DNA from: Nemertoderma westbladi
Taxonomy: Eukaryota; Xenacoelomorpha; Nemertodermatida; Nemertodermatidae
Assembly (NCBI GenBank): GCA_032718475.1
Contig: JAUCBJ010007068.1
Span: forward strand, 44,071-108,070
DNA length: 64,000 bases
Direction: 5' to 3'
Each line of letters starts with the position of its first letter. Position 1 is the stretch's first letter. The notes under the pieces were generated by a model, which ran no database searches, was not told the origin of the DNA, and saw only the letters and a program-made list of their open reading frames with translations. This document shows positions 34,129 through 45,565 of the stretch, piece after piece. The position numbers were made by a program, and so were the translations under genes.

Positions 34129-34325
34129 TCCTCCTCTCCCATTCCCAGTCCGCTGTGAAATAAGCCGAAAGAAACCTTGAAAAGAAATTAAAGCGATAAT
34201 ATAACTGAACCCTAATGCACAACATGTAGAACACTAGGCGATGCTATGAATGGACCCATTCACATTAATTTAGTAACTAATTATGTGGAACTAAACGATG
34301 AATTGCATCTACAACAACTGCGCGA

Positions 34326-35072
34326 TTAATCCGCGTACTTGCGCGTAAAATCCGCGTGGAAAACCGCCAACCGTTGTAACAACGCGTCGATCTCGTCGGT
34401 CGGGGGGAGTATGGTCATACGGAAGTGGTAGGTGCCGTGCCGCTGGCCGAACCCACTCCCGGGCACCACGCAGATCCCCGTCTCGCGCAGCAACTCCATG
34501 CAGTACAGGACGTCGGGGTGAATCCCCTGCAGGGAGGCCTCGTGGACGGCGCGCGCGGGGATCTCGATCCGCGGGAACGCGTACATGGCGCCCTGGACGC
34601 GGTTACACGAGATCCCCTCCACCGTGTTGAACGTTCGCGCGACCATCTCCGCGCGGAGTTTCAACGAGTCGAGGACCGCTTGTCGCTCCTTCGCGAACAG
34701 TTCGTGGGAAGGTTGGCCGGGCTGCGGCGGCTCCGTCACTATCGACATGATCGCCTGTCCGTTCACGTTGGAGCAGAGTCGCGCGGACACGAGTTTCCGG
34801 AGCTGCACGCGCACGTCGCTATCCATGTTGGTGAGCTCCATGTAGCCGCCGCGCTGGCCGCATTCCCCCATGTAACACTTGGAGGCGCTGTGGAAGGAAG
34901 CCAGCTCCATGTGGAGGTAGGGCTCTCCCATGTCGTGAAGGACCTTCTTGAAGGAGTGGAACTGGGTCGCGGGGTCGTAGATGTTCTCCTGGTAGACCTC
35001 GTCGCTCATTAGGAACAGATGGTTGTCGTGAGCGAATCGGATCACAGACTCGATATTCTCCCGGGAAAGAAC
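34326..35072 (-). CDS. GPT: Alanine aminotransferase, exon 2 (C-terminal half)
   Basis: After the acceptor TACTCCAG before 35072 (phase 0) it encodes VLSRENIESVIRFAHDNHLF, then DEVYQENIY with the PLP-binding aspartate and tyrosine. ELASFHSASKCYMGECGQRGGYMEL follows, where the K of SASK is the expected Schiff-base lysine. Next come QGAMYAFPRI, ETGICVVPGSGFGQ and the substrate-binding arginine of FRMTILPP. The stop TAA is at 34326-34328; the exon adds 248 residues. Codons are GC-rich, far above the AT-rich flanks. The human enzymes have G after SK where this has C; otherwise all key residues are present. Confidence 0.95.
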   Translation of the reverse strand, partial: VLSRENIESVIRFAHDNHLFLMSDEVYQENIYDPATQFHSFKKVLHDMGEPYLHMELASFHSASKCYMGECGQRGGYMELTNMDSDVRVQLRKLVSARLCSNVNGQAIMSIVTEPPQPGQPSHELFAKERQAVLDSLKLRAEMVARTFNTVEGISCNRVQGAMYAFPRIEIPARAVHEASLQGIHPDVLYCMELLRETGICVVPGSGFGQRHGTYHFRMTILPPTDEIDALLQRLAVFHADFTRKYAD

Positions 35073-35159
35073 CTGGAGTATTAATGGCAATCGGTTATTA
35101 GTTATGTAAATATAACAAAAACTTATCCTATTCCATAAATAAATAATGGCATAAAAATT

Positions 35160-35560
35160 TATCTGGTAAAAACAAAAGTTATTAAATTCAGAAAAGGTGG
35201 TCGCCTGTCAAAGCAAGACAACTTCATCTACATTGAATGGGAAACCAGTGAAAATAGCAAATGAATACGAATACCTTGGTATAAAAATTCAATCCAGCTT
35301 CACCATCATATACAGACGAAAAAAGATAGCAAAAATAATAAGGTTCCTTCGACACCTATGTAACTACAATCGGTCACAACAGCAATGCAAATATTCAATG
35401 GGAAAATCTCCCCAATGGCCCAATCCAATGTTCACTCAACATACAGTAGATTTCTTAAACTCCACCACCTCAAAGATCTGGACAAGATAAAAGCGACGTT
35501 CACAAAATGTCTATTTGGGCTACTTAACTTAAATCACCTTGGGTCGAACCCTTGCACTGC
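35160..35560 (+). pseudogene. LINE reverse transcriptase relic
   Basis: Two plus frames joined by a frameshift near 35236 give KTKVIKFRKGGRLSK and then NGKPVKIANEYEYLGIKIQS. This is the recognisable segment just after the catalytic domain of several non-LTR reverse transcriptases. A later stretch (YSRFLKLHHLKDLDKIKATFTKCLFGL) may continue it. It is short, broken and antisense to ALT, inside its intron. Confidence 0.65.
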
Positions 35561-35897
35561 GAATACCGAATAATTAATGAACACTCGCTGATAGAAGATA
35601 TCATGGACCATACGCGAGAAGTCGCTTTGAATGAAGTTCTAGAACAATACAACAATTTTAGGATGGAACGAAATGCTAACTTTGATTCTGAGGGATATAC
35701 GACGACCATAATTACTGACCCTCCCCCCCCCCCCCCCCCCCCCGCCCCATAACAGTGTCAGTTCGCCAAAGCTCCGCTAACTTCGTGGCTCGCCCCACAT
35801 TACATCAGAGTATTATTGAGTCGAGTCAGCTAGAAGGCTGTTGAGAATATGCTAAAAAATAAAAAAAACATCAAACAGAGCCTAGTAACATTATATA

Positions 35898-36116
35898 CAT
35901 CACAAATACCACTGGTACACACTAGAGGGACACGACAGTACCACCGCCCTTAATCACCCAAAAACGTCGTAATTCATTAACATAACTCAGGCGAAAATAA
36001 AAGTAACCATAGCTACCGCATTTAGATAAGAGAGAAAGTTTTGAGAGAAAGGTTAAGGGAATTATAAACGAAATAAGCCATGTAATCTTTGAGATGTCGG
36101 CATACAGAGTGCCTGA
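35898..36116 (+). repeat. About 220-bp dispersed repeat, copy 2
   Basis: Counterpart of 32128-32352, same orientation, inside the ALT intron. It differs by small indels (for example AGAGAGAAAG versus AGAGAGGTTAG). Confidence 0.85.
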
Positions 36117-37180
36117 GAATGAAGGACAGACATAATTATAAAGAAACGGATTTTATGACGAGAGAAATTGATGCAGAAATACACTAGCGGTGTTCTATAG
36201 CTTTATTCCATTACTTTCTGATATAATATGAATATTTCAGATGAATATTCCCAACTGATCTCAACCAATGAGCCCCCCCCCCCCGCCCCTGACTGCTATT
36301 ATATGGCCGCTCTCCGCTGCGCCTAGGGCTCGGCTGGTGTGTACAGTGTATACGTCTGACCTGGGATGAAGAATCAAGGAATATGATTATTAGGTTAGGC
36401 CTAACCGATTAACTCACAGGAGCTTTCTGAAGCTACGTTACGGATCGAATGTCCAAAATATATATTAGGTGGAATTAATTGAGCTAAAAAGCCAGCAGGA
36501 GAGCAAAGCGAGAGGAGAGAGCATATAGTGAAGTGGGCTGAATTATTATAAAAAATGTATAAACTGGTGATAACCGAAACCGAAGTTACATTCTAATATA
36601 GATACTAGTGTTGGTTGTATGATGGATGGTAACTACATTCAATCATTATTATGTATGCATTGCATATGAGTTGATTTATCTTACATCTGCGTAATATCGA
36701 ACTCTACCTTTGGCATAGAACCATCTTTCATGGCGAAAACAAAAGTTACGTATTTTTTTAGCACATGATTCATTTTGTATGTTTCATCCAACTTTCCGTT
36801 TCCTCACTGTTTTTCGGTTAACATAGTTTACCAAATCGATTGCCAACTTGTTTAGTAGGTTTGATGCTTCAGCCAACAAATTTGTTACAACAGTTGTCAG
36901 TTGTGGCAACACAAACACTGTTCCAGAATGCGCTCAATACTGTGAAATACTATATTATTAATTATTATGCTGTAATTCATATTGATATTCGTATTCCATA
37001 ATACTTACTTATTATATACTTTACTTAGTTGATTTTATGATAAACCATAGAAATATAAAATAGTGTTTTACTTAACAGTGACCCCGATAATATATCAAGT
37101 GAGCGACTCAATTATACCGAATTACACCAATACAATATAATTCATATCGTAAATAATAACGGCCATAAGGGAAAAAAGAG

Positions 37181-38498
37181 TTACCGGTTTAGCGCTGCGA
37201 ACTGAAAGAAAATTTGACTTGTTTCGGTTTTAGTTTTAATAAACACGTTCATTTCAGTTCAAGTTTCAGTTCCAGTTCCCAAAAAATAATAATTTCAGTT
37301 TTAGTTCTTGTTTCAGTTCTAATAAACCTATTTATTTCAGTTCCAGTTCCTAAAAATATATAGTTTCAGTTATATTTTCAGAAAGTTTTGCAAGTGTCTT
37401 GTTTACATACCGGTACATAACATAACAAGCTGCCGTGGCCAATCGTGTGGTACCCACCGATGGATCTCACTGCCAATTATTAAATTTTTAATGAAAATAA
37501 CTGGAATTTTTAGCTGCAAAAAGGTAATGGTTAGGTTTACAATTACGTATTAGTTGAAAATAAAATATATATTTGGTTAATTCCATTCCGAAAGGTGCTA
37601 AAATGGGTGCCAGGAACTCCCCATCCCGATAACTACTGGAGCTATTACAATTTTTATTTGCATCATCTGAAAGAGGACCTAATTTAGTTATGGACACATG
37701 TATCAGCGCCAATGTTATTACTAACAATCTTATATTGCTAGACAGGTTGATTACCCCAAGTTTCAATCATAATTTTATTAATTATACAGTGGTTGCTATG
37801 GAAACGTGTACACGATTTCTATTTTTAACCAACCAAGTTATATAATCGTAATTTTTCTATATGGCGAGTTTCAATAACAGAAACGACCAATTTTACCCGG
37901 TTGCTATGAAAAAGTCACCCTGTTGCTAGTGAAGTAGTCAATTTTTTTGGTACACAGGCTCAGATTAATCTACACATTTTTTACATATTTAGTGACATTG
38001 TCATGCTTTTGTCCGGTAATTAACGATTTTCACCTTAAGCGACCCCACTAAGTTAGGGCCAAGTACTTTCGACGTGGTAGACATATTGTTTTAGAGATTC
38101 TAACTAAGATAGGCCTATTTAACTGGCCCACTAAATTTATGAACTTGCAGCGATTTGGCTGTTCGTATATAGTAGGTCTTGCAACACAATAAAGCAAATT
38201 ACATTTATTTATTAAAGAAACGAAATAGTATTTATGAACACTAAAAACGCGAATTTTAAAAATTTGTTCTTATTCCCAATTTTTAGATTATACTTTCAGT
38301 TTTAAATTTCTGGAAATTCAGTTCTAGTTTCAGTTCCAGTATTCCAAGATAACAAGTCTCAGTTCTAGTTTCAGTTTCAGTTTTAAAAAAATTAATGTTT
38401 CAGTTCTAATTTCAGTTCCAGTTCACAAAAATTGCCAAAAACAATTTCAGTTCCAGTTCAATTTCATTTTCAGTTTCAGTTCGCTGAACTACCGGTAT
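37181..38498. mobile_element. 1.3-kb element with inverted ends and CAGTTC-rich subterminal regions
   Basis: The left end TTACCGGTTTAGCGCTGCGA and AACTGAAA are mirrored at the right end by TTTCAGTTCGCTGAACTACCGGTA. Inside, about 150-200 bp near each end are filled with TTTCAGTTCCAGTT words, all in the same direction. The centre has no recognisable coding region. Superfamily unknown; no target duplication identified. Confidence 0.5.
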
Positions 38499-38602
38499 TA
38501 TAATCCGCTGTTATATGGGTCGATTTTCCCGTGGAAAAGGGTGAATTTTGTTTGCATCGAAAATTCCCCCGATATCTTACTCTGACATATCAATAAATGT
38601 AT

Positions 38603-39223
38603 AGTTGGTTTACCTTACCTGTCCGGTAGAGTTGGTTTACCTTAACTGTCCGGTAGAGTTGGTTTACCTTACCTGTCCGGTAGAGTTGGTTTACCTTTTA
38701 CCTTACCTGTCCGGTATAGTTGGTTTACCTTACCTGTCCGGTAGAGTTGGTTTACCTTACCTGTCCGGTAGAGTTGGTTTACCTTAACTGTCCGGTAGAG
38801 TTGGTGTACCTTACCTGTCCGGTAGAGTTGGTTTACCTTTTACCTTACCTGTCCGGTATAGTTGGTTTACCTTACCTGTCCGGTAGAGTTGGTTTACCTT
38901 ACCTGTCCGGTAGAGTTGGTTTACCTTAACTGTCCGGTAGAGTTGGTGTACCTTAACTGTCCGGTAGAGTTGGTTTACCTTAACTGTCCGGTAGAGGTGG
39001 TTTACCTTACCTGTCCGGTAGAGTTGGTTTACCTTACCTGTCCGGTAGAGTTGGTTTACCTTACCTGTCCGGTAGAGTTGGTTTACCTTAACTGTCCGGT
39101 AGAGTTGGTTTACCTTACCTGTCCGGTAGAGTTGGTTTACCTTAACTGTCCGGTAGAGTTGGTTTACCTTACCTGTCCGGTAGAGTTGGTTTACAACTGT
39201 CCGGTAGAGTTGGTTTACCTTAC
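38603..39223 (-). repeat. 27-bp minisatellite built from the ALT 5' splice site, 22 intronic copies
   Basis: On the gene strand each unit reads GGTAAGGTAAACCAACTCTA + CCGGACA. The final 9 bases of ALT exon 1 (ACCGGACAG) followed by the true donor GTAAGGTAAACC form the first unit of the array, so the repeated unit spans the exon-intron junction. Counting the tandem copies beyond the true junction I find 22. Fourteen keep CAG|GTAAGG, and eight have CAG|TT (CTTAACTG or CAACTG on the plus strand), losing the donor GT. A 6-bp insertion (CTTTTA, plus strand) marks two longer units about 144 bp apart, showing block duplication. Confidence 0.9.
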
Positions 39224-40021
39224 CTGTCCGGTTGGATTCCCAGGGTTTATAACGACCAAGGCCCGAGGGACGCACTTCTCCTTAGCCGCGTCCAACGCCC
39301 GCTGCAACTCGTCGTGATCCAACGACCAACCTGACTCCTCGTCCAGGTAGTAGCCGATCTGAACGGCCCCGATCTCGGACAGACAGGCGGAGTACAGCGG
39401 GTACTGCGGTATCGGTACCATGACGCCGGTTCGCTCGGGGCCGCGACCGAACGTGAGCAGTCCCAGAATCGTACGGATTGCCTCGCTCGCTCCGTTCGTT
39501 AGGTAAATCGAGTCAGGATCGCTGGGAATCCCGCCGTCCCGTCGCTCGATGTAGCGGGCGACGCACTCGCGTAACCGCGTGATACCCTGACTGTCGGTGT
39601 AGGCCCCGGTGCTCTGGCCACCGCAGCCGCCCAAGATAAACCGCGCCTTCTCCTTGACATCTTCCGGGTATCGCGGGTCGTCCAACAACAACTCCGGGTA
39701 CTGCAGAATCGACGTAACTTGGCGAATAAACGTGATTGGTCGTTGTCCCATGGCGTGGCAATCCCCGATGTTGGCGTGGATAACATGATCGAAGGGTTTC
39801 TTCGCGCCTTTAGTGATCTCTTTCTCTATTCCTATTGCCATCTCTACAACTGCGCCTCGTACAGCGTATTCAACATCCTTAACTCGGGGATTCATCGAGT
39901 TTACCGTTAGGATCTTCGGTTTTCCTCGTTTAGTTTCCGCCATGCTGAACCTCCGGTGTGTTTTAATCAGGATACTGCGCGACGGAAACACCACACAACT
40001 ACTAAAGGGTACCGGTAACAT
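39224..40021 (-). CDS. GPT: Alanine aminotransferase, exon 1 (N-terminal half with start)
   Basis: Encodes the N-terminal half of a PLP-dependent class I/II aminotransferase that interconverts alanine plus 2-oxoglutarate and pyruvate plus glutamate. Recognisable blocks: [88 protein letters not shown] and [10 protein letters not shown], ending in phase 0. With exon 2 the protein is 514 residues (human ALT1 and ALT2 are 496 and 523). ATG at 40021 gives a basic, serine-rich leader that may target mitochondria. A second ATG (MAETKRGK, residue 27) would give a 488-residue cytosolic form. The coding sequence is strikingly GC-rich for its surroundings. Confidence 0.94.
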
Positions 40022-42251
40022 TTTAATTAACTTTCTTTCTTTTGCGTTTATGGGGATTTTGTGGGGGCCGGACCTGTTGGGCCTAATTGCACCAGTTAAT
40101 TAACAACCAACCATATGACGTAGCTAGGCTAACAATATGTTATTGTGTATTGTGCTGTTGTCTATTCAGGCGTTAAGAGTCTGATGTTTGTCATCTGGTT
40201 AGACTGCTGCGCCATCATGAATTCACAATTTAAATTGGCAAATTTAATTAATTATTGTTGGTTACAAAGGAAGAAGGTTAATCACCTTACACTGATCTGA
40301 CATCCAACCAAAGCAATAAGCAAAACAAAGAGAGATAGTTAGTTAAAAATAAAATTCATCACGAATTATCACGAATCACCACCTTCCAAGAATATAAATA
40401 TACACTAAACATGTAAAAGTTTCCAAGACACTTTGCAGGCGGAAATTTAGGACGGTAAATATTTTGGTATCTTTCGTAAATGTGCGATGGGTTGGGCTGC
40501 GGTAATAGATAACTAATTATATTGATAGTAGGTCTAGTTTTCTAGATTTACTATTAAAACCAGGTTACAGAAAGATTTAAACGTGTCTGGTTCGAATTAT
40601 TGCTTTACTATAAATGCTGAAATTGCTAGTCTGTGTAGTCATTTATTTCTAAAACAAATTCAGAAATACTCCTTACGGAATTTTTTTATAATATCCACCA
40701 CAATACAGTACTGCAGTATCATATGGGAACGGGATGATTTACAAGAAATCAATTAACTATGTGAAATACAAAGGAATATTTTATCACGAATATCACTCTA
40801 CTCATTTCATTATTTTATATACACTCACATGTAATGTTGACAATTATTTAGGCGCTATTAATTAAGTTTCTCACAATAAAACTTATGAAAGATACTAACG
40901 ATGGACCTTATAGTGGCTATAAAATGTTATTTTAATTAATTTCATTGCATAATATATTATAAGTAAGGCAGATTGCCTTCCATAGTAGGTGAGTTTGTGA
41001 GTTTGTGAGTGATGTGCCAAGTGCGACTAAGACAGTAACACATGGTGTGGGCGTGGGTATGAGATGTATTATAAGAAGAGCACATCAAGCAACCATCACA
41101 TATAATATTAATTAATTATATGACATATTATCTTTTCAATATGTCTACCACTGTAACTTGTTCAACTTGCTGTATTACTGTCTGTATGTATGCTACGCCT
41201 ACCCCTATGTATTGTACATCACCTACACGCACATTTTACTTTACACACTGTAACCAGACAATATATTACAGTACGTAGCTAAATGTGCGAACGCATACGA
41301 TGTGTCTTACCGTGTGAAAGTGGCCTACGTGTCCTACTGTGTGAACTGGCATAAAACACAAATTGAACATCTAAGAGTACAATAATAATAATATTACGCA
41401 ACAAGTGCTCTTCTCCGGGTTGGTTGAAATATTCGCACGTTAATTGAACAAATAAATGAGAAGTCAAGTGCATGAGAATTCTAACCAAAACATCAAAGGG
41501 AGTCAATAAAGGTCAACGTTTCATAATCAGTCGGAAAATTTGTAGGTAAATATAAATATTTATCGGTACCCTTCACCCCGATACTCCTCGGGTTAGATAT
41601 TCAAACCCATGGAGCACACGCAGTCCAGAAGCAGTTTTTGTTACCATTTATACACACCTACCTAGTACTACAAATACAAAAGACGGATTTATACTCGGAT
41701 AGGGGGGGGGGGGGGGGGGGGGGGTAAGGGGAGGGGGGTTACTTCGACGCAAATAACAGCTGATTACTCTCAAAAATTAAACTGTAAACAGTTTTGTCAA
41801 CTTTCGTTTATTATTTTGGTTGGAATAACTTGCAGCTGTAACCTGAGCATTTCCCTTAATTGATAATGTAATATTTAGACGAGCTATTCATCCGCCGAGA
41901 AGGTATTTGCGTCACGATTCCCCCCCCCCCCACTTCACCTCAGATTACTAAAACAGTACACACCTACATATTAGTACACACCTACATATTATGTAGACTG
42001 AAAAACAGTATTTCTCTATATGTACTGTAGTTACTGTAGTAGGTACCTTAATAAATAAGCTAATTTTCCTGGCCAGCTCTGGCTCCTAACAATTACTACT
42101 GTAGTGATCAAAGCCATGCATGACTTCTTAAATTCAAGCGCCTTCCGAATTACTAATTACATGCGTATTTGGTTAGCACTCCCTAACGCCAACATATCGA
42201 ATCAAATAATGTTATTATAATGCCAACTGTAACGGGTAGGAGGAGCCTCTC
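40022..42251. other. 2.2-kb region upstream of ALT, no gene seen
   Basis: Should hold the ALT 5' UTR and promoter next to 40022. Otherwise AT-rich, with a 23-base G run at 41702-41724, a diverged 68-bp module at 41797-41870, a 12-base C run at 41920-41931 and a short TACACACCTACATATTA duplication near 41955-41990. Confidence 0.45.
41797..41870 (+). repeat. Single diverged copy of the 68-bp module
   Basis: Contains CGTTTATTATTTTGGTTGGAATAACTTGCAGCTGTAACCTG followed by CATTTCCCTTAATTGATAA, matching the module order of 16373-17030. Confidence 0.7.
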
Positions 42252-42275
42252 GTGTATGTAATTAATACGATCACC

Positions 42276-42950
42276 TGTGTATGGGAATGTGGGAAGATTG
42301 GAATGTCAGTATATGGGAATGAAGGAAGATGGGAAGATGGGAATGTGGGAAGATGCGAATGTGGAAGATGGGTGGGAATGCGGAAAGGTGGATGGGAATG
42401 TAGTAAGGTGGTAATAAAGGACGCTGGGAATTTGGGAAGATTAATGGGAATGTGGGAAGATGTAAATGTAGGAAGACGGGCATGTGGGAAGATGGGAATG
42501 TGGGAAGATGGGAATGTGGGAAGATGCGAATGTGGAAGTTGGATGGTAATGCGGAAGGTGGAGAGGAATGTAGTAAGATGGGACTTTCCCTCAATTGGTT
42601 GGTAACAACTTTGTTTATTGTTTGGGTTAAAAAACCAGCGCCACAGTTCCAATTATCTACAGAAAAGCCGGCCCAGAAAAGCCCTCAACTGTAACCTGCT
42701 CATTTTTCTAAATTATAAAAATAATGTTCATTGTTTTGTTTAGAAAAGCCTGCACGTTTTCACCTTCCCATATCTTCCTCGATTCCCGTCCACCTTCCCA
42801 CATACCCACCCATCTTCCCAAATGACCCCATTCCCACATTCCATACCTTTTCCTACAATCCCACCCACCTTCCCAGATCTCCAACTTCCATTCTTCCCAC
42901 CACCCCACATTCTCAAATTTCAATATTTCCATACATTCCCATTTGCTTCT
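42276..42950. repeat. Inverted GGGAAGATGGGAATGT minisatellite arms around 68-bp modules
   Basis: The left arm (about 42276-42580) is a degenerate array of GGGAATGTGGGAAGAT-like units. The right arm (about 42763-42950) is made of the reverse complement (CTTCCCA, CATTCCCA). Between them, 42588-42735, sit two diverged 68-bp modules. The two arms could fold on each other. This gives spurious proline- or glycine/tryptophan-rich open frames on both strands. Confidence 0.75.
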
Positions 42951-44037
42951 CTGGCTCTTAGGGGATGTTAACATGGGCCAATGAATTAATATCTTAAAAT
43001 ATATTTCCCCTTCTACATTTTTTCACATCCATAATAATAAACACAACAAAAGTGTTTGCATATATTAGTGTTACTCAGACTCTATAAACTGAGTAGATCA
43101 CATATTAGATCCTGCTGTTGTGTGACAAGCACTATGCATCACTGACTTGCAGAATATACCATACGTCGCCAATAAGTCAATCTACTTCACATGTAGACAG
43201 GCGTATGGGGTCAATTGCTGTTATTGTTTAGGAACTGCTTATTTGTATGCCGATAGTTAACATAGGCCTGTAGTAATTGTTGTGTTTCCGCCGCACAATA
43301 AGCCTGCTGAAAAGTAATAATCAATAGAAAACCGAAATATTAATTAATTCCAGTTAAATATTAATCTATTGTGCTAGAATGTTAGACCTGATACTGTAGG
43401 AATGATGACTTATCATCTAACCTTTTATACAAGATGATGGAAAAAAAATTACACAAACCGTTACGAACACAATTGAGAACTAAGCAATCCCAAATGTAAT
43501 GTAATCAGTGCCGATTATATGTTATATATATTTAAAAAGTCGACAAATTATAACATTTAAATTGAATATTAAATTGAAGCTCTATGAACTAAATATTTTC
43601 AAAATTCCATCAGTATCCAATTACTTTTAGTTGACTTGAATTAATTAGAAATATTATTAAAAGCTGGAAGGACAGCTGAATTCAATCAGTTATATGATAT
43701 AATTACTGCTAAGATTAAATTACTATTAGTGCATGTTGAGTAGGTCAGTGTGTCTAACACAGTAGGCCTAAGTACTTCAAAACTAACGTTAAGACCCCCC
43801 CCCCCCCCTCCCCCCTTCTCCCTACATTTAGTATCTGTACTGTAGTATGTAGTATCCCAGTAACATTGCCAATCACCTTCAAATTCCTTGTGTAAACTTG
43901 TTACGCTATCATCGACAGGATATTTAACGTCAGGATAATTATCAACTCATCAGGTCATACACTATTACTATCGACATGCTGCGTTGCAGTTGCATTACAT
44001 ATATTAAGACAAAATTGAGCCGCCACAAGTCCTTATT
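42951..44037. other. No gene seen
   Basis: AT-rich sequence with a 14-base C run at 43795-43808 and no supported coding region. Confidence 0.45.
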
Positions 44038-44121
44038 ATGATAATCTAATTTACCGACATACTGACTAATGGGGGCTGATGTTAGGAAAATTGCGACCCA
44101 TCAATTTTTTCTAAAATCATG

Positions 44122-44227
44122 GGTCGCAATTGACCGGGTCGCGATTGACCGGGTCGCGATTGACCGGGTCGCGATTGACCGGGTCGCGATTGACCGGGTC
44201 GCGATTGACCGGGTCGCAATTGTCCGG
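44122..44227. repeat. 15-bp GGGTCGCGATTGACC tandem repeat, seven copies
   Basis: Seven almost identical 15-bp units. Just to the left, ATTGCGACCCA at 44090-44100 is the inverse of the unit start, so the array can also form a hairpin. It lies immediately inside the left inverted repeat of the MULE remnant. Confidence 0.9.
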
Positions 44228-44384
44228 ATCCAGATACAAATATGTAATGTATATAATTGATCTCAATAATTATATTAATTTACTTCCATAGGTAAATGCA
44301 ATGTAGCTGATTTTCCTACTACATGTGATATGTAATTAAATAAACTTTTTATGTAAACATAAATCTCCTAAAGTTTATATTGTT

Positions 44385-44900
44385 TCAGACCGAGACAATA
44401 TAGCTGATGTTCTTCAAGAACTGGATTTTGTTGTCTTGAGAATAGTTCTGGCAAGCAAACAGAATCTTCTTGTCAAGATCACCATACTTACTCTTCTTTG
44501 GCCGTGTCACGCCAAAACTAAACTGTCGCATTTCCATCCTGGACAGGGACTCATCTCTTTGTACACCACCAATGAACTTCCACACAGAGGAATGGTACTC
44601 GACAACATTTCCAACCAGACGATTATTGTATGCTTCACTAAAGTTATTAGTACGTGGAAGATCAGCGAGCACTCTTTCGTGTACAGACCATCTCGATGTT
44701 TTGAATAATGGTAGCTTTCTCCCTTGTCGCAGTCGCTTACCAACGAAAACAGTCTCCACATACTCCCCGACTAGTAGTACACTACTTGACAAAATGGTCC
44801 AACAGTTCGTCCAGAGCCTTAGTGATGTCAGCTTCAGGAAGGAAAGCGAGTGCTATTAACATTCTAACGCCAAGCCAGACTTCACCTTTCTCCACATAAG
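44385..44900 (-). pseudogene. MULE transposase fragment
   Basis: On the minus strand one frame gives VRMLIALAFLPEADITKALD and, in a second frame, YVETVFVGKRLRQGRKLPLF, then the diagnostic SRWSVHERVLADLPRTNNFSEAYNN and VWKFIGGVQRDESL. This is the C-terminal helical region typical of animal MULE transposases (the W.....L..LPRTNN..E motif). The catalytic core upstream is absent and a frameshift lies near 44790. It is a relic. Confidence 0.8.
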
Positions 44901-45565
44901 CCTCCTTCAGCCCCAAAGCAACAGCTTTTGACATCCGTATTGAGAAGCAAGTCATCAATAGCATTGCACATTGCCTCTTCAAAATCGATTGTAAGTGATA
45001 GGGGAGCACAATCACCAAGAAACTCCTGAACAGCAGACAAAAACACAAAATATAAATGTTGAGATTTCCCTGGAAGAATACCGAAAACACAGGGTATGGC
45101 GCAAGAACTAACTACAGCATGGATGGTATAAACCTGATAAAATATTTGAGGTGCTACAGTACTTTAAAAGTACCATCTCCATGTAACCTAAACTAACCTA
45201 AAATTCTTTGTTTTTTGTTAGTTTGGGTGGTATAAGACTCTAGGCTCTTACAATTGGTTTTTATATATATACCAAGCCCCCATTAGTCAGTATGTCGGTA
45301 AATTAGATTATCATATTATGGAATGTAGAGCAGAATTCCGACATTCACTGCAAATTGTAAAATCTAATATATTTTTTATACTGTGGGTGTTCGCCCCAGC
45401 AACCTACTGTACCAGTATTTTCCCATTGGTATCACTGATTTATTTACTGTATAGGGTTCCAATGTTCTGTTGGTCTGATGTCTATTTGGGATAGGTGGTA
45501 ACAGAGTTCATGGTGCGATTTATTTAGGTCATTGGACATTGGTGCAACAAAGATAGGCCTTGGGT

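Larger units (their letters stand above)
35073..39223 (-). other. ALT intron, 4151 bp, full of repeats
   Basis: Bounded by donor CAG|GTAAGG (gene strand, at 39224/39223) and acceptor CTCCAG|GTT (35073/35072), phase 0. Starting from the donor side it holds the 27-bp splice-site minisatellite, a 1.3-kb inverted-end element (37181-38498), a copy of the 220-bp dispersed repeat, two C runs (36273-36284 and 35723-35743) and a plus-strand reverse-transcriptase relic. The polypyrimidine tract before the acceptor is weak. Confidence 0.9.
44038..45314. mobile_element. MULE-type transposon remnant with 40-bp inverted repeats
   Basis: The ends ATGATAATCTAATTTACCGA (44038) and their inverse at 45275-45314 are 40-bp inverted copies. 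Inside is a minus-strand fragment of a Mutator-like transposase and, next to the left end, a 15-bp GGGTCGCGATTGACC array. I see no clear 9-bp target duplication. The interior was probably much larger and is now deleted. Confidence 0.7.

Noticed and set aside
38605-39317. Open frames of about 150 codons across the 27-bp repeat, both strands
   Set aside because: The unit is 27 bp with no stop in two frames, so the frames are by-products of an intronic array. The true ALT frame stops right after the donor.
40022-41600. Further exons upstream of ALT
   Set aside because: The ALT N-terminus is complete in exon 1, and no splice-flanked coding segment could be recognised.
42252-42974. Proline-rich and glycine/tryptophan-rich open frames
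   Set aside because: They are translations of the inverted minisatellite arms.
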